Shown in pieces: positions 40,483 through 48,145 of a stretch of DNA of 52,451 nucleotides. The DNA lies in assembly GCF_023898865.1 (NCBI RefSeq), contig NZ_JAGSOV010000048.1, forward strand, positions 1 through 52,451. The letters are read 5' to 3'. Numbering within the stretch: the stretch's first letter is position 1; every line of letters starts with the position of its first letter. The translations under genes and the position numbers were made by a program. Source of the stretch: Pseudonocardia humida. Lineage in GTDB: Bacteria > Actinomycetota > Actinomycetes > Mycobacteriales > Pseudonocardiaceae. The notes under the pieces are model-generated. The model saw nothing but the letters and a program-made list of their open reading frames with translations, did not search any database and had not been told where the DNA came from.

Positions 40483-41688
40483 TCACGCGCGGATGCCCGC
40501 CCGGAACTTGGGCACCCTCAGGGTGATCTTCATGCCGGCGCCGACCGCGGTGTCGACCACCAGCCCGAAGTCGTCGCCGAAGGTCGAGCGCATCCGGTCG
40601 TCGACGTTGCCCAGGCCGACGTGCGCGCCGGACAGGTGGGCGTCGTCGAGGTCCTCGGTGAGCCGGGCCGGGTCCATGCCGATGCCGTCGTCCTCGACGA
40701 TGACCACGCACTCCGCGCCGGCGTTCTCCGCCGAGATGGTGATCGTGCCGCCGTTCGGCTTGCTGGCCAGCCCGTGCCGGACCGCGTTCTCCACCAGCGG
40801 CTGCAGGGCCAGGAACGGCAGCACCACGGAGAGCACCTCGGGGGCGATCTGCAGCTTGATGTTGAGCCGGTTGCCGAACCGGGCCTTCTCCAGCCGGATG
40901 TAGCGCTCGATGTTGGCCAGCTCGTCCTGCAGCGTCGTGTACTCCCCCGCCGACCGGAACGAGTAGCGGGTGAAGTCGGCGAACTCGATCAGCAGCTCGC
41001 GGGCGCGCACCGGGTCGGTGCGGATGAACGAGGCGATCGTGGTCAGCGCGTTGTAGACGAAGTGCGGCGAGATCTGCGCGCGCAGCGCCCGCACCTCGGC
41101 CCGGTTGAGCCGGGCCCGCGACTCGTCCAGCTCGGCCAGCTCCAGCTGGCTCGACACGTACCGCGCCACCTCGGCGGTGGCCCGCAGCAGCACCGGGCCC
41201 GCCGTGGACGTGGTGAGCGCGGCCAGCGTGCCGACGATGTTGCCGTCGGTCTCCAGCGGGACGGCCACGATGCCGCGGACCACGCAGTCGGGGCGCTCGC
41301 AGTCGATCGCGGTGTGCGAGAGCACCTGCTGGCGGCCCGTGGAGATCACCGTCTCGGCCAGGGAGCGCACGTCGGGCTGGTGGCGGTCGGACTCGCCGTC
41401 CCAGGCCAGCGGGTTGCCCTTGTTGTCGGTCATCGTCAGCGCGCACGTGTCGAGCAGCTGGCGCAGGTAGGGCAGCGCGAACGCGGCCGAGGTCTGCGAC
41501 AGCCCCTCGCGCAGCGCGGGCGCGGCCAGCGCGACCGTGTGCAGGGTCGCGAACGTCGCCTTCTCCAGCGGCGTGGCGAACGTGTTGCGCCGATTGCGCA
41601 GCACGAGGGCCACCACCAGGCCGACCAGGGCGACCAGCAGCGCGACCGCGACGATCAGCGCAGTCGTCGATTGCATCCACTCACTCAC
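40483..41688 (-). CDS. LytS-type sensor histidine kinase
   Basis: The 401-residue kinase has one N-terminal membrane helix (TALIVAVALLVALVGLVVAL), a GAF-like sensory region (about residues 75-185), and a His_kinase domain with the H-box RAQISPHFVYNALTTIASF, N-box PLVENAVRHGL, and G-boxes VEDDGIGMDP and GLGNVDDRM. This is the LytS/YehU class that signals through LytTR regulators such as the one at 38528. GTG 41688 (SEWMQST) is used. With only one membrane helix, it probably senses an intracellular ligand through the GAF domain. Confidence 0.9.
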   Translation of the reverse strand: MSEWMQSTTALIVAVALLVALVGLVVALVLRNRRNTFATPLEKATFATLHTVALAAPALREGLSQTSAAFALPYLRQLLDTCALTMTDNKGNPLAWDGESDRHQPDVRSLAETVISTGRQQVLSHTAIDCERPDCVVRGIVAVPLETDGNIVGTLAALTTSTAGPVLLRATAEVARYVSSQLELAELDESRARLNRAEVRALRAQISPHFVYNALTTIASFIRTDPVRARELLIEFADFTRYSFRSAGEYTTLQDELANIERYIRLEKARFGNRLNIKLQIAPEVLSVVLPFLALQPLVENAVRHGLASKPNGGTITISAENAGAECVVIVEDDGIGMDPARLTEDLDDAHLSGAHVGLGNVDDRMRSTFGDDFGLVVDTAVGAGMKITLRVPKFRAGIRA

Positions 41689-41696
41689 GTCAGCTA

Positions 41697-42572
41697 CTAC
41701 CTCACCAGGCGCGACAGCCGCCGGTCGGCGAGCGGCTTGCCACCGGTCTGGCAGCCGGGACAGTACTGGAAGGACCGGTTGGCGAACGAGACCTCCCGCA
41801 CGGTGTCGCCGCACACCGGGCACGGCGTGCCCGTGCGGGCGTGCACCCGCAGGCCGGAGCGCTTCTCGCCCTTGAGCTCCGCGGCCCCCTGCCCCACCGA
41901 GCGGTCCACCGCGTCGGTGAGCACGGACCGCATCGCCGCGTACAGCGCGTCGACCTGCTCGGGGCGCAGCCGACCGGACACCGCGTACGGGGAGAGCCGG
42001 GCCGTGTGCAGGATCTCGTCGCTGTACGCGTTGCCGACCCCGGCCATCCAGGACTGGTCGACGATCAGGGTCTTGATCCGCTCGGTGTGCCCGGCCAGCA
42101 GCTCGCCGAACTCGTCGCGGCTCACCGCGAGCGCGTCGGGGCCCAGGCGGGCGATGCCCGGCACGTCCCCGGGGTCGGGCACGAGGTAGATGGAGAGCCG
42201 CTTCTGCGTGCCGGCCTCGGTCAGGTCGAAGCCCGGGCCGCCCACCTCGTCGAGGTGGACCCGCAGCTCCAGCGGACCCTTGCCCGGCTTCGGCGGCGTG
42301 GTCGAGGCGGTGGCGTGCCAGCGCAGCCAGCCCGCCCGGGACAGGTGCGTGATCAGGTGCAGCGGCTCGTCGGGCCGGTCGGCGAACTCGACGGCCAGGA
42401 ACTTGCCGTACCGCGCAGCCCCGGTGACCACTCGCCCGACCAGCGCCGACATCGGCGGGTCGAACGTCTTCACCGCGCTCATGCTGGCCACGTCGACCCG
42501 GGCCACCGGCCGGTAGACGGCGTGCTCGCGCAGGTGGTGGGCGAGGGCCTCGACCTCGGGCAGCTCGGGCAT
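41697..42572 (-). CDS. Fpg/Nei-family DNA glycosylase/AP lyase
   Basis: This base-excision repair enzyme of 291 residues begins with the catalytic PELPEVEALAHHLRE (Pro2, Glu3). It has the helix-two-turn-helix region (DQSWMAGVGNAYSDEILHTA) and a C-terminal zinc finger CPVCGDTVREVSFANRSFQY followed by CPGC. Both pairs of zinc-binding Cys are present. The YSDEIL rather than YADEAL pattern is that of the actinobacterial Fpg/Nei subgroup. Whether it prefers oxidised purines or pyrimidines cannot be decided. It follows a small membrane protein gene and precedes the kinase gene by 8 nt. Confidence 0.93.
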   Translation of the reverse strand: MPELPEVEALAHHLREHAVYRPVARVDVASMSAVKTFDPPMSALVGRVVTGAARYGKFLAVEFADRPDEPLHLITHLSRAGWLRWHATASTTPPKPGKGPLELRVHLDEVGGPGFDLTEAGTQKRLSIYLVPDPGDVPGIARLGPDALAVSRDEFGELLAGHTERIKTLIVDQSWMAGVGNAYSDEILHTARLSPYAVSGRLRPEQVDALYAAMRSVLTDAVDRSVGQGAAELKGEKRSGLRVHARTGTPCPVCGDTVREVSFANRSFQYCPGCQTGGKPLADRRLSRLVR

Positions 42573-42605
42573 CGGCGGTACCTCCAGCCGGTTCTTGGCG
42601 CCCCT

Positions 42606-43046
42606 CTAGTTCACCGGCTGCAGCGGGCTGTCGGCGTGGCCCGGGGTGCCCTGGGTGCGCAGGCGGCGGATCACGATCCGCAGCTCCTCCTTGGCCTTCG
42701 AGCCCCCCCGGATCATGCCCGTCCACCGTTCGGCGGGCAGATCGTAGCTGCCCGTGGTCTCCGCGACGATCGTCCACGGCCTGCGCAGCAGCCAGCGGAT
42801 CGGGAAGAACCCGACCACCAGCACCGCGATGATCCACAGCCACCACGGCACGTGCAGCTCGGCCGGGGACCACACGACGAGGATCAACCAGAAGACGAAC
42901 AGCGAGGACAGGATCAGGAAAGCCGCCCCGCGACCGCCGTCGACGTCGTGCTCGAAGTCGTCGCCGGTGGCCGGGAGCGACCACTCGATGCTGCGCCGGA
43001 CCGACCACGTCCGCCCGTCCACACCGTTGACCGTCTTGCGCGCCAT
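42606..43046 (-). CDS. Two-helix conserved hypothetical membrane protein
   Basis: The 146-residue protein has a soluble N-terminus (MARKTVNGVDGRTWSVRRSI), two adjacent membrane helices (AAFLILSSLFVFWLILVVW; WWLWIIAVLVVGFFPIRWLL) and a C-terminal cytosolic domain that begins RPWTIVAETTGSYDLPAERW. This is a known actinobacterial arrangement without assigned function. ATG 43046 is chosen; it begins the conserved block. The next gene, the DNA glycosylase, is 33 nt downstream. Confidence 0.78.
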   Translation of the reverse strand: MARKTVNGVDGRTWSVRRSIEWSLPATGDDFEHDVDGGRGAAFLILSSLFVFWLILVVWSPAELHVPWWLWIIAVLVVGFFPIRWLLRRPWTIVAETTGSYDLPAERWTGMIRGGSKAKEELRIVIRRLRTQGTPGHADSPLQPVN

Positions 43047-43142
43047 TGAACCCCGCCGTCGTGAGAAGGGCCGTTCCGCCGCCCAGTTTCCCACACGCCG
43101 GGCGCCCGCGGCCGAAATCGCGGGCGGCCGGCGCACCCGCCG

Positions 43143-43574
43143 TCACGGGCCGGGCCGGCACTCCTCCACGCGGGCCTTCAGCCCGTTCACGAACCGGTCG
43201 AACGACGGCTGCAGGTCGGGCATCGTGCGCCAGACCAGCCCCAGCAGCGGACCCGTGTACTCCTCGCGCATCGTGAACAGGGTCGCCCCGCCGGGCGCGT
43301 CGTCCAGGCCGAAGGTGCGCGTGCCGCGGAACAGCCCCAGCGGCAGCCCGCCCGTCCACACCATCAACCGCGGCGGGTCCAGCGCGACGAGCACCGGGAA
43401 CGCCCGGCCCGGGCTGGCCGCCGAGTGCACGGTGATCCGCCCACCGTCCACGATGTCACCGTCCACTGCGGTCACCCCGGAGTCCCAGTCCGGGTACCGC
43501 GACGCGTCCGCCAGCACCGCCCACACCGCCTCGGGCGCCGCCTCGATCAGCACGGACGACTCGTAGTGCCTCAT
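43143..43574 (-). CDS. SRPBCC (START-like) family protein
   Basis: The 143-residue protein has the helix-grip fold start YESSVLIEAAPEAVWAVLAD with SRYPDWDSGV, the central strands ending in TLFTMREEYTGPLLG, and a C-terminal helix SFDRFVNGLKARVEE. Such proteins bind lipids, aromatic ligands or polyketide intermediates. ATG 43574 is used. It is separated from the P450 gene upstream by only 31 nt, so the two are likely co-transcribed. Confidence 0.88.
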   Translation of the reverse strand: MRHYESSVLIEAAPEAVWAVLADASRYPDWDSGVTAVDGDIVDGGRITVHSAASPGRAFPVLVALDPPRLMVWTGGLPLGLFRGTRTFGLDDAPGGATLFTMREEYTGPLLGLVWRTMPDLQPSFDRFVNGLKARVEECRPGP

Positions 43575-43605
43575 GGCGGTTGACTCGCGCGGCGGGCGGA
43601 CGGCG

Positions 43606-44832
43606 CTACCAACGCAGCGGAAGGTGGGTGATCCCGTTGATGAAGTTGGAGGTCAACCGGCGCGGCCGACCGCCCAGGCCGACCTCGGGCAACCGGAGGA
43701 ACTCGGTGAAGAAGGCGCGCATCTGCAGCCGCGCGAACGCCGCCCCGAGGCACAGGTGCGGGCCCTGCCCGAAGGACACGTGATCGTTGGGCGAGCGGGT
43801 GACGTCGAAGCGGAACGGGTCGGCGAAGCGGCGCTCGTCGACGTTCGCCGACACGTGGTAGACGACGACCTTGTCGCCGGCCGCGATCCGGGTGCCGGCC
43901 AGCTCCAGGTCGCGCGTCGCGGTGCGGCGGAACGTCAGCACCGGCGGGTGCACCCGCAGCATCTCCTCGATCGCGCCGTCGAGCAGCTCGGGCCGGGCGC
44001 GCAGCAGCCGGTACTGCTCCGGGTTGTCCACCAGCGCCAGCACCCCGCCGGGCAGCGCGCTGCGCACCGTGTCGTTGCCCGCGATGACCAGCAGGAAGAA
44101 GAACATGTTCAGCTCGGCGTCGGTGAGCCGCTCCCCGTCGGACTCGGCCTGCACCAGCGCGGTCATCAGGTCGTCGGCGGGCTCCCGGCGCTTGCGCGCG
44201 GCCAGCTCCTGGGCGTAGCCGAACATGTCGGCCAGCTGCGCGGGCGAGCGGGGGTTGACCGGCCTGCCGCGCTCGTCGAGGACGACCTCGCCGTGCTCGG
44301 GGTCCTGGTAGCCGATCACCCGGTTCGTCCACTTCAGCAGCAGCGCCCGATCCTGCGCGGGCACCCCCAGCAGATCGGCGAGGTTCTGCAGCGGGAGGTC
44401 GTCGGTCACCTCGCGGGGCAGATCGCACTCCCCCCTCGGTCGCACGCCCGCCAGCAGCTCGGCGGCCCGCCCCCGGATCAGCTCAGCCGACCGCTCCAAC
44501 CGGCGGCGCGTGAACGCCCCGGTGACCAGCCTGCGCAGCCGCAGCTGCTCCGGCGGGTCCATGTTGAGGATCATCCGGCGGATGAACGGCAGGTCCTCCG
44601 GGTCCGGATCGCGGATCTGGGTGGCCCCCAGCGCCGAGGAGAAGTCGGCGGGCGAGCGCAGCACGTGCCGCACGTCGTCGTAGCGGGTGACCGCCCAGAA
44701 CCCCGACCCCGCCGGCCAGATCCCCACCTCCGGCTCGTCCTGCCGGCTGACCGGCGCCGTGTCGCGCAGCTGCTTGAGCGCGGCGTGCGGGACGCCGCGG
44801 GCGAAGGTGCGGGGATCGAAGACGTCGAGCAC
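43606..44832 (-). CDS. Cytochrome P450, CYP124/125/142-like
   Basis: This 408-residue P450 has I-helix FFLLVIAGNDTVRSAL, ExxR in EEMLRVHPPV, and heme loop VSFGQGPHLCLGAAFARLQM. The AGNDT-R combination and the GPHLCLGAAFAR loop resemble P450s that oxidise steroid or isoprenoid side chains (CYP124/125/142 group) in actinobacteria. GTG 44832 is used (LDVFDPRTFARG). It is followed by the SRPBCC gene. No redox partner genes are adjacent. The substrate assignment is by resemblance only. Confidence 0.93.
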   Translation of the reverse strand: MLDVFDPRTFARGVPHAALKQLRDTAPVSRQDEPEVGIWPAGSGFWAVTRYDDVRHVLRSPADFSSALGATQIRDPDPEDLPFIRRMILNMDPPEQLRLRRLVTGAFTRRRLERSAELIRGRAAELLAGVRPRGECDLPREVTDDLPLQNLADLLGVPAQDRALLLKWTNRVIGYQDPEHGEVVLDERGRPVNPRSPAQLADMFGYAQELAARKRREPADDLMTALVQAESDGERLTDAELNMFFFLLVIAGNDTVRSALPGGVLALVDNPEQYRLLRARPELLDGAIEEMLRVHPPVLTFRRTATRDLELAGTRIAAGDKVVVYHVSANVDERRFADPFRFDVTRSPNDHVSFGQGPHLCLGAAFARLQMRAFFTEFLRLPEVGLGGRPRRLTSNFINGITHLPLRW

Positions 44833-44884
44833 CCGCCGTGCCTACCCCGCCGCCCCGCCCCCCGTCGACCCCTCCCCCGGGGAG

Positions 44885-45415
44885 TCAGCCGAAGTCGAGG
44901 GTGGGGGTGAGGACGCCCTCCAGGGCGAGCAGCCACTCCTTGCGGGCCACGCCGCCGCCGAAGCCGCCCAGGCCGTCGGCGGCGAGCACCCGGTGGCACG
45001 GGACGACGACCGGGATCGGGTTGGACCCCATGATCGAGCCGACGCCGCGGGCGCCCGTGTAGCCGCCGCCCAGCCCGGAGCGGGCGGCCAGCTCGCCGTA
45101 GCTGACGGTGGCGCCGAAGGGCACGCTCTGGAAGAGCACCTCCAGGACCGTGCGCTGCCGGCCCGCGGTGAGCCGCCAGTCGAGCTCGAGGTCGAACGCG
45201 CGGCGCTCGCCCGCGACGTACTCCCGCAGCTGCGCGGCGGCCGCCGCCGTGGCGGCGGGGTCGGTGACCACCGGCTCGCCGAGGCGCCGGCCGGCGCGCA
45301 GCACGACGTCGGGCTCGTCGCCGAACACGACCAGGGCCAGCCCCACCCCGGTGACGCCGACGGTGAGCGCGCCCATCGGACCGGGGACGGGGACCACCTG
45401 CTGCGCGAGCGCCAC
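44885..45415 (-). CDS. ogt: Methylated-DNA-protein-cysteine methyltransferase
   Basis: This DNA repair protein of 176 residues removes O6-alkyl groups from guanine by transferring them to its own Cys. The active site IPVVVPCHRVLAADG (PCHRV) and the DNA-binding helix-turn-helix PFGATVSYGELAARSGL are intact, as is the preceding GARGVGSIMGSNP. GTG 45415 is used, giving a length normal for Ogt. It stands 52 nt downstream of nothing on its own strand; the P450 start at 44832 is 52 nt beyond its stop, so it may lead that operon. Confidence 0.93.
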   Translation of the reverse strand: MALAQQVVPVPGPMGALTVGVTGVGLALVVFGDEPDVVLRAGRRLGEPVVTDPAATAAAAAQLREYVAGERRAFDLELDWRLTAGRQRTVLEVLFQSVPFGATVSYGELAARSGLGGGYTGARGVGSIMGSNPIPVVVPCHRVLAADGLGGFGGGVARKEWLLALEGVLTPTLDFG

Positions 45416-45511
45416 GCCCCCATCGTGCCCCGCCCCACCGACATCCCGGCGGCGAGTCTCGTTCGGTCCCGACGCCGGCTCCGAGCGCGGGGCGGGTCGT
45501 CGCAGCCCGGA

Positions 45512-45551
45512 GTGGGTGCTCGCAGCGCGCCGGCGGGCTGCGAGCACCCAC
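45512..45551. repeat. Perfect 15-bp inverted repeat in a divergent intergenic region
   Basis: Arms GTGGGTGCTCGCAGC and GCTGCGAGCACCCAC are separated by 10 nt. Additional imperfect copies of CTGCGAG and CGCAGCC flank it at 45498-45507 and 45555-45563. It lies between the divergent MGMT (starts at 45415) and 45620 genes, so it is not a normal terminator; it may be a REP-like element or a regulator site. Confidence 0.8.
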
Positions 45552-45619
45552 CCAGTGCTGCGAGGCGCACCCATCGCCGGCGGGCGGGGAGGTGGGTGGG
45601 TGGCGCTAGGTTCGGCCGG

Positions 45620-46354
45620 GTGGCGCAACGGCGGATCGACGTGCTGCTCGTGCGCTGGTACGAGCGGCGGGAGCGGTCCGGGCCGGTCATGGCGCGGTGG
45701 GTCGCCGCGGCCGAGGAGCACCTGCCGGTCGCGCTCCCCCGCCGGTTCGGCGACCGCGAGCCCCTGCGCGGCCGGCTCGACCGCGACGGGCCCGACGGCC
45801 TCGCCGCCGCCTACGAGCGGGCCGACCAGCTGTTCTTCCTCGCCGGGGAGCCACCGGTGCACGCCGGGTCGCTGTCGGCAGGGGAGGCGCGCTGGGGGCC
45901 GGTGGCCGTGCACACCCTGCACGTCGAGCTCGGGTCCGCCGACGAGGCCGTGCGTCGGTTCGCGCTCGCGGTGGCCGGCGAGCACACCTTCTACGTCTCG
46001 GCGTCGGTCGAGCACGACCTGCTGCTCGACGGCCGCACCCTGGTCTCCGACCGGCCCAGCACCGGCGAGCCCTACCTCGCCGCGTTCGGCGACTGGGTCG
46101 GCCTGCCGCCCCGGCCGCCGCTGTGGGCGTGGTTCGGGCCGGCGTACGCGCCGCTGGTGCGCCGCCACCTCGACGCCGACCCGGAGGCGGGCGGACTGCT
46201 GCGCACGGCCGGGCCCTGGGTGCCCGACGCCCTCGTCGCCCGGCTCGACGAGGTCGACCCGGCCCGGCGCAACGCCGCCCGCATGCCCCGCGGGCTGCGG
46301 CGCTCGACCTGGCGGATGCTCGTGGACGGCGCGCGGGCCGGGCGGCGGCGCTGA
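45620..46354 (+). CDS. Conserved hypothetical protein
   Basis: This 244-residue protein has no signal peptide or membrane helix. It begins QRRIDVLLVRWYERRERSGP and contains a central part rich in strands (WGPVAVHTLHVELGSADEAV; EHTFYVSASVEHDLLLDGRT) and a Trp/Pro-rich block (GLPPRPPLWAWFGPAYAPLV), ending basic (RRSTWRMLVDGARAGRRR). I do not recognise the family. Codon use is like that of its neighbours. GTG 45620 is the first start consistent with the frame. The last stop is 20 nt before the sigma-factor-type promoter motif of the next unit. Confidence 0.7.
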   Translation: MAQRRIDVLLVRWYERRERSGPVMARWVAAAEEHLPVALPRRFGDREPLRGRLDRDGPDGLAAAYERADQLFFLAGEPPVHAGSLSAGEARWGPVAVHTLHVELGSADEAVRRFALAVAGEHTFYVSASVEHDLLLDGRTLVSDRPSTGEPYLAAFGDWVGLPPRPPLWAWFGPAYAPLVRRHLDADPEAGGLLRTAGPWVPDALVARLDEVDPARRNAARMPRGLRRSTWRMLVDGARAGRRR

Positions 46355-46374
46355 GAAAGTCTTCTTCACGCCGT

Positions 46375-46401
46375 GTCCTTCCGGGCGGATCCCGTTCGTG
46401 G
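46375..46401 (+). promoter_or_regulatory. Putative ECF42-dependent promoter (copy A)
   Basis: The 27-nt motif GTCCTTCCG-N8-CCCG-Y-TCGTGG has the same spacing as a copy at 48083-48109 upstream of the next transcription unit. Here it lies 48 nt before the ATG of the DGPF/YciI gene. The spacing between the two blocks suits a -35/-10 pair of an ECF sigma factor, so autoregulation is inferred. Confidence 0.6.
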
Positions 46402-46449
46402 GGAGGGGGTGCGGCCGCCACGGCCGCCGAGGACAGAGGGAGACCGACG

Positions 46450-46797
46450 ATGAAGTACATGCTGCTGATCCAGGCGAACGCGGTCGGCGCGGACGGCGCG
46501 TCCGCGGACTGCACCGTCGAGGACTGGATGGCCTACGACAAGGAGGTCACCGAGGCCGGGGTCAAGGTGTCCGGCGAGTCGCTGGCCGACCTGGTCACCG
46601 CCACCACCGTGCGGGTCGACCGGGACGGCAGGCGCACCGTGACCGACGGGCCGTTCGCCGAGAGCCGGGAGCTGCTGGGCGGCTTCCTGGTGATCGACGT
46701 GCCCGACCTGGACGCCGCCCTCGACTGGGCGGCGCGCTGCCCGGGCGCCCGCGACGGCGCGGTCGTCGTGCGGCCGGTCGCCGACTTCGGCGGCTGA
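46450..46797 (+). CDS. YciI/DGPF-type protein, partner of the ECF42 sigma factor
   Basis: This 115-residue single-domain ferredoxin-like fold starts MKYMLLIQANAVGADGA and carries the hallmark TVTDGPFAESRELLGGFLVI (DGPF). DGPF proteins are almost always encoded next to ECF42 sigma factors, as here (5-nt gap). Their biochemical role is unclear; an influence on sigma factor activity has been suggested. GAGGGAG lies 7 nt before ATG 46450. Confidence 0.93.
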   Translation: MKYMLLIQANAVGADGASADCTVEDWMAYDKEVTEAGVKVSGESLADLVTATTVRVDRDGRRTVTDGPFAESRELLGGFLVIDVPDLDAALDWAARCPGARDGAVVVRPVADFGG

Positions 46798-46802
46798 GCG
46801 CG

Positions 46803-48062
46803 GTGGACGAGCGGGCCGCAGCCGGCGGGGCGCCGGCCTCCGTGGCGGCCGTGTTCCGCGAGGAGCACGGCCGGTTGCTGGCCGCGCTCGTCCGCCGCTT
46901 CGGCGACCTCGACCTGGCCGAGGACGTCACCGCCGAGGCCATCGCGGCGGCGCTGGAGCTGTGGCCGGTGCACGGCGTCCCGCCGAACCCTGGCGGCTGG
47001 CTGATGACCACGGCCCGCCGCCGCGCGGTCGACCGGCTGCGCCGCGACAAGGCGTACGCGGCCCGGCTGGCGGTGCTGGCGGTGGAGGCGGAACGGGCCG
47101 GGCCGGTGCCGCCGGTCGAGCCCGGCGCCGAACTGCCCGACGAGCGGCTGCAGCTGTTCTTCACCTGCGCCCACCCGGCGCTGGCCGCCGAGGACCGCGG
47201 CGCGCTCACCCTGCGCTGCCTGGCCGGGCTGACCACGCCGGAGGTGGCCAGGGCGCACCTGGTGGCCACGGCGACGATGGCCAAGCGGATCACCCGGGCC
47301 AAGCGCAAGATCAGCGAGGCGCGCATCCCGTTCCGGGTGCCCGGCCCCGACGAGCTGCCCGAGCGGCTGCCCGGCGTGCTCCAGGTGCTGTACTCGATCT
47401 TCACCGAGGGCTACGCGGCCAGCGCGGGACCCGACCTGCAGCGGCTCGACCTCGCCGAGGAGGCGATCCGGCTGGCCCGGATCCTGCGCCGGCTGCTGCC
47501 CGCCGAGCGTGAGGTCGCCGGGCTGCTGGCGCTGATGCTGCTGGTGCACGCCCGGCGCGCGGCCCGCACCGGCCCGGACGGCGAGCCGGTGCTGCTCGAC
47601 GAGCAGGACCGCGCCCGCTGGGACCACCCGATGATCGACGAGGGCCGGGCGGTGCTGACCACCGCGCTGACCGGTGGACCGGTCGGCCCGTACGCGGTGG
47701 AGGCGGCGATCGCCGCCCTGCACGACGAGGCGCCGGACGTCGAGCGCACCGACTGGGCGCAGATCGTGGCCCTCTACGACGTGCTGCTGGGGCTCGTGCC
47801 GTCGCCGGTGGTGGCGCTCAACCGGGCCGTGGCGGTCGCCATGCGCGACGGCCCGGCGGCCGGGCTCGCACTGCTCGACGAGCTCACGGACGAGGCGCAG
47901 CTGCGCGGGTACCACCCGTTCGCGATGGCCCGCGCCGACCTGCTGCAGCGCCTCGGTCGTCGGCGCGACGCCGCCGAGGCCTACCGCACGGCGCTCGCCC
48001 AGGCCGGCACCGAGCCCGAGCGCGCGTTCCTGCGCCGCCGGATCGCCGCCGTCGAGATGTGA
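46803..48062 (+). CDS. ECF42-type RNA polymerase sigma factor with C-terminal TPR-like domain
   Basis: The 419-residue sigma factor has sigma-2 (FREEHGRLLAALVRRFGDLD; AEDVTAEAIAAALELWP; GGWLMTTARRRAVDRLRRDK), sigma-4 (LRCLAGLTTPEVARAHLVAT with MAKRITRAKRKI), and then about 220 residues of helical TPR-like extension (DUF6596: VLQVLYSIFTEGYAASAGPD; ADLLQRLGRRRDAAEAYRTA). This long extension replaces an anti-sigma factor and is typical of ECF42. GTG 46803 is 5 nt after the DGPF gene stop. It probably recognises the shared motif before its own operon and before the next gene. Confidence 0.93.
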   Translation: MDERAAAGGAPASVAAVFREEHGRLLAALVRRFGDLDLAEDVTAEAIAAALELWPVHGVPPNPGGWLMTTARRRAVDRLRRDKAYAARLAVLAVEAERAGPVPPVEPGAELPDERLQLFFTCAHPALAAEDRGALTLRCLAGLTTPEVARAHLVATATMAKRITRAKRKISEARIPFRVPGPDELPERLPGVLQVLYSIFTEGYAASAGPDLQRLDLAEEAIRLARILRRLLPAEREVAGLLALMLLVHARRAARTGPDGEPVLLDEQDRARWDHPMIDEGRAVLTTALTGGPVGPYAVEAAIAALHDEAPDVERTDWAQIVALYDVLLGLVPSPVVALNRAVAVAMRDGPAAGLALLDELTDEAQLRGYHPFAMARADLLQRLGRRRDAAEAYRTALAQAGTEPERAFLRRRIAAVEM

Positions 48063-48082
48063 CGACTGCCACATCCCGTGCG

Positions 48083-48109
48083 GTCCTTCCGTCCCGGCCC
48101 CGCTCGTGG
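48083..48109 (+). promoter_or_regulatory. Putative ECF42-dependent promoter (copy B)
   Basis: The same motif as at 46375-46401 with identical spacing: GTCCTTCCG, then CCCG-Y-TCGTGG. It stands 36 nt before the ATG of the mycothiol-dependent-type enzyme gene and just after the sigma factor stop. It makes this gene a likely target of the adjacent ECF42 factor. Confidence 0.6.
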
Positions 48110-48145
48110 TGATCCCGAACAGCCCACCGACCACGGGAGCAGGAC

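Noticed and set aside
40483..43359. An apparent 958-residue protein covering the kinase, glycosylase and beyond
   Set aside because: Only the part from 41688 down to 40483 shows kinase motifs. The upstream part is a shadow of the Fpg/Nei gene.
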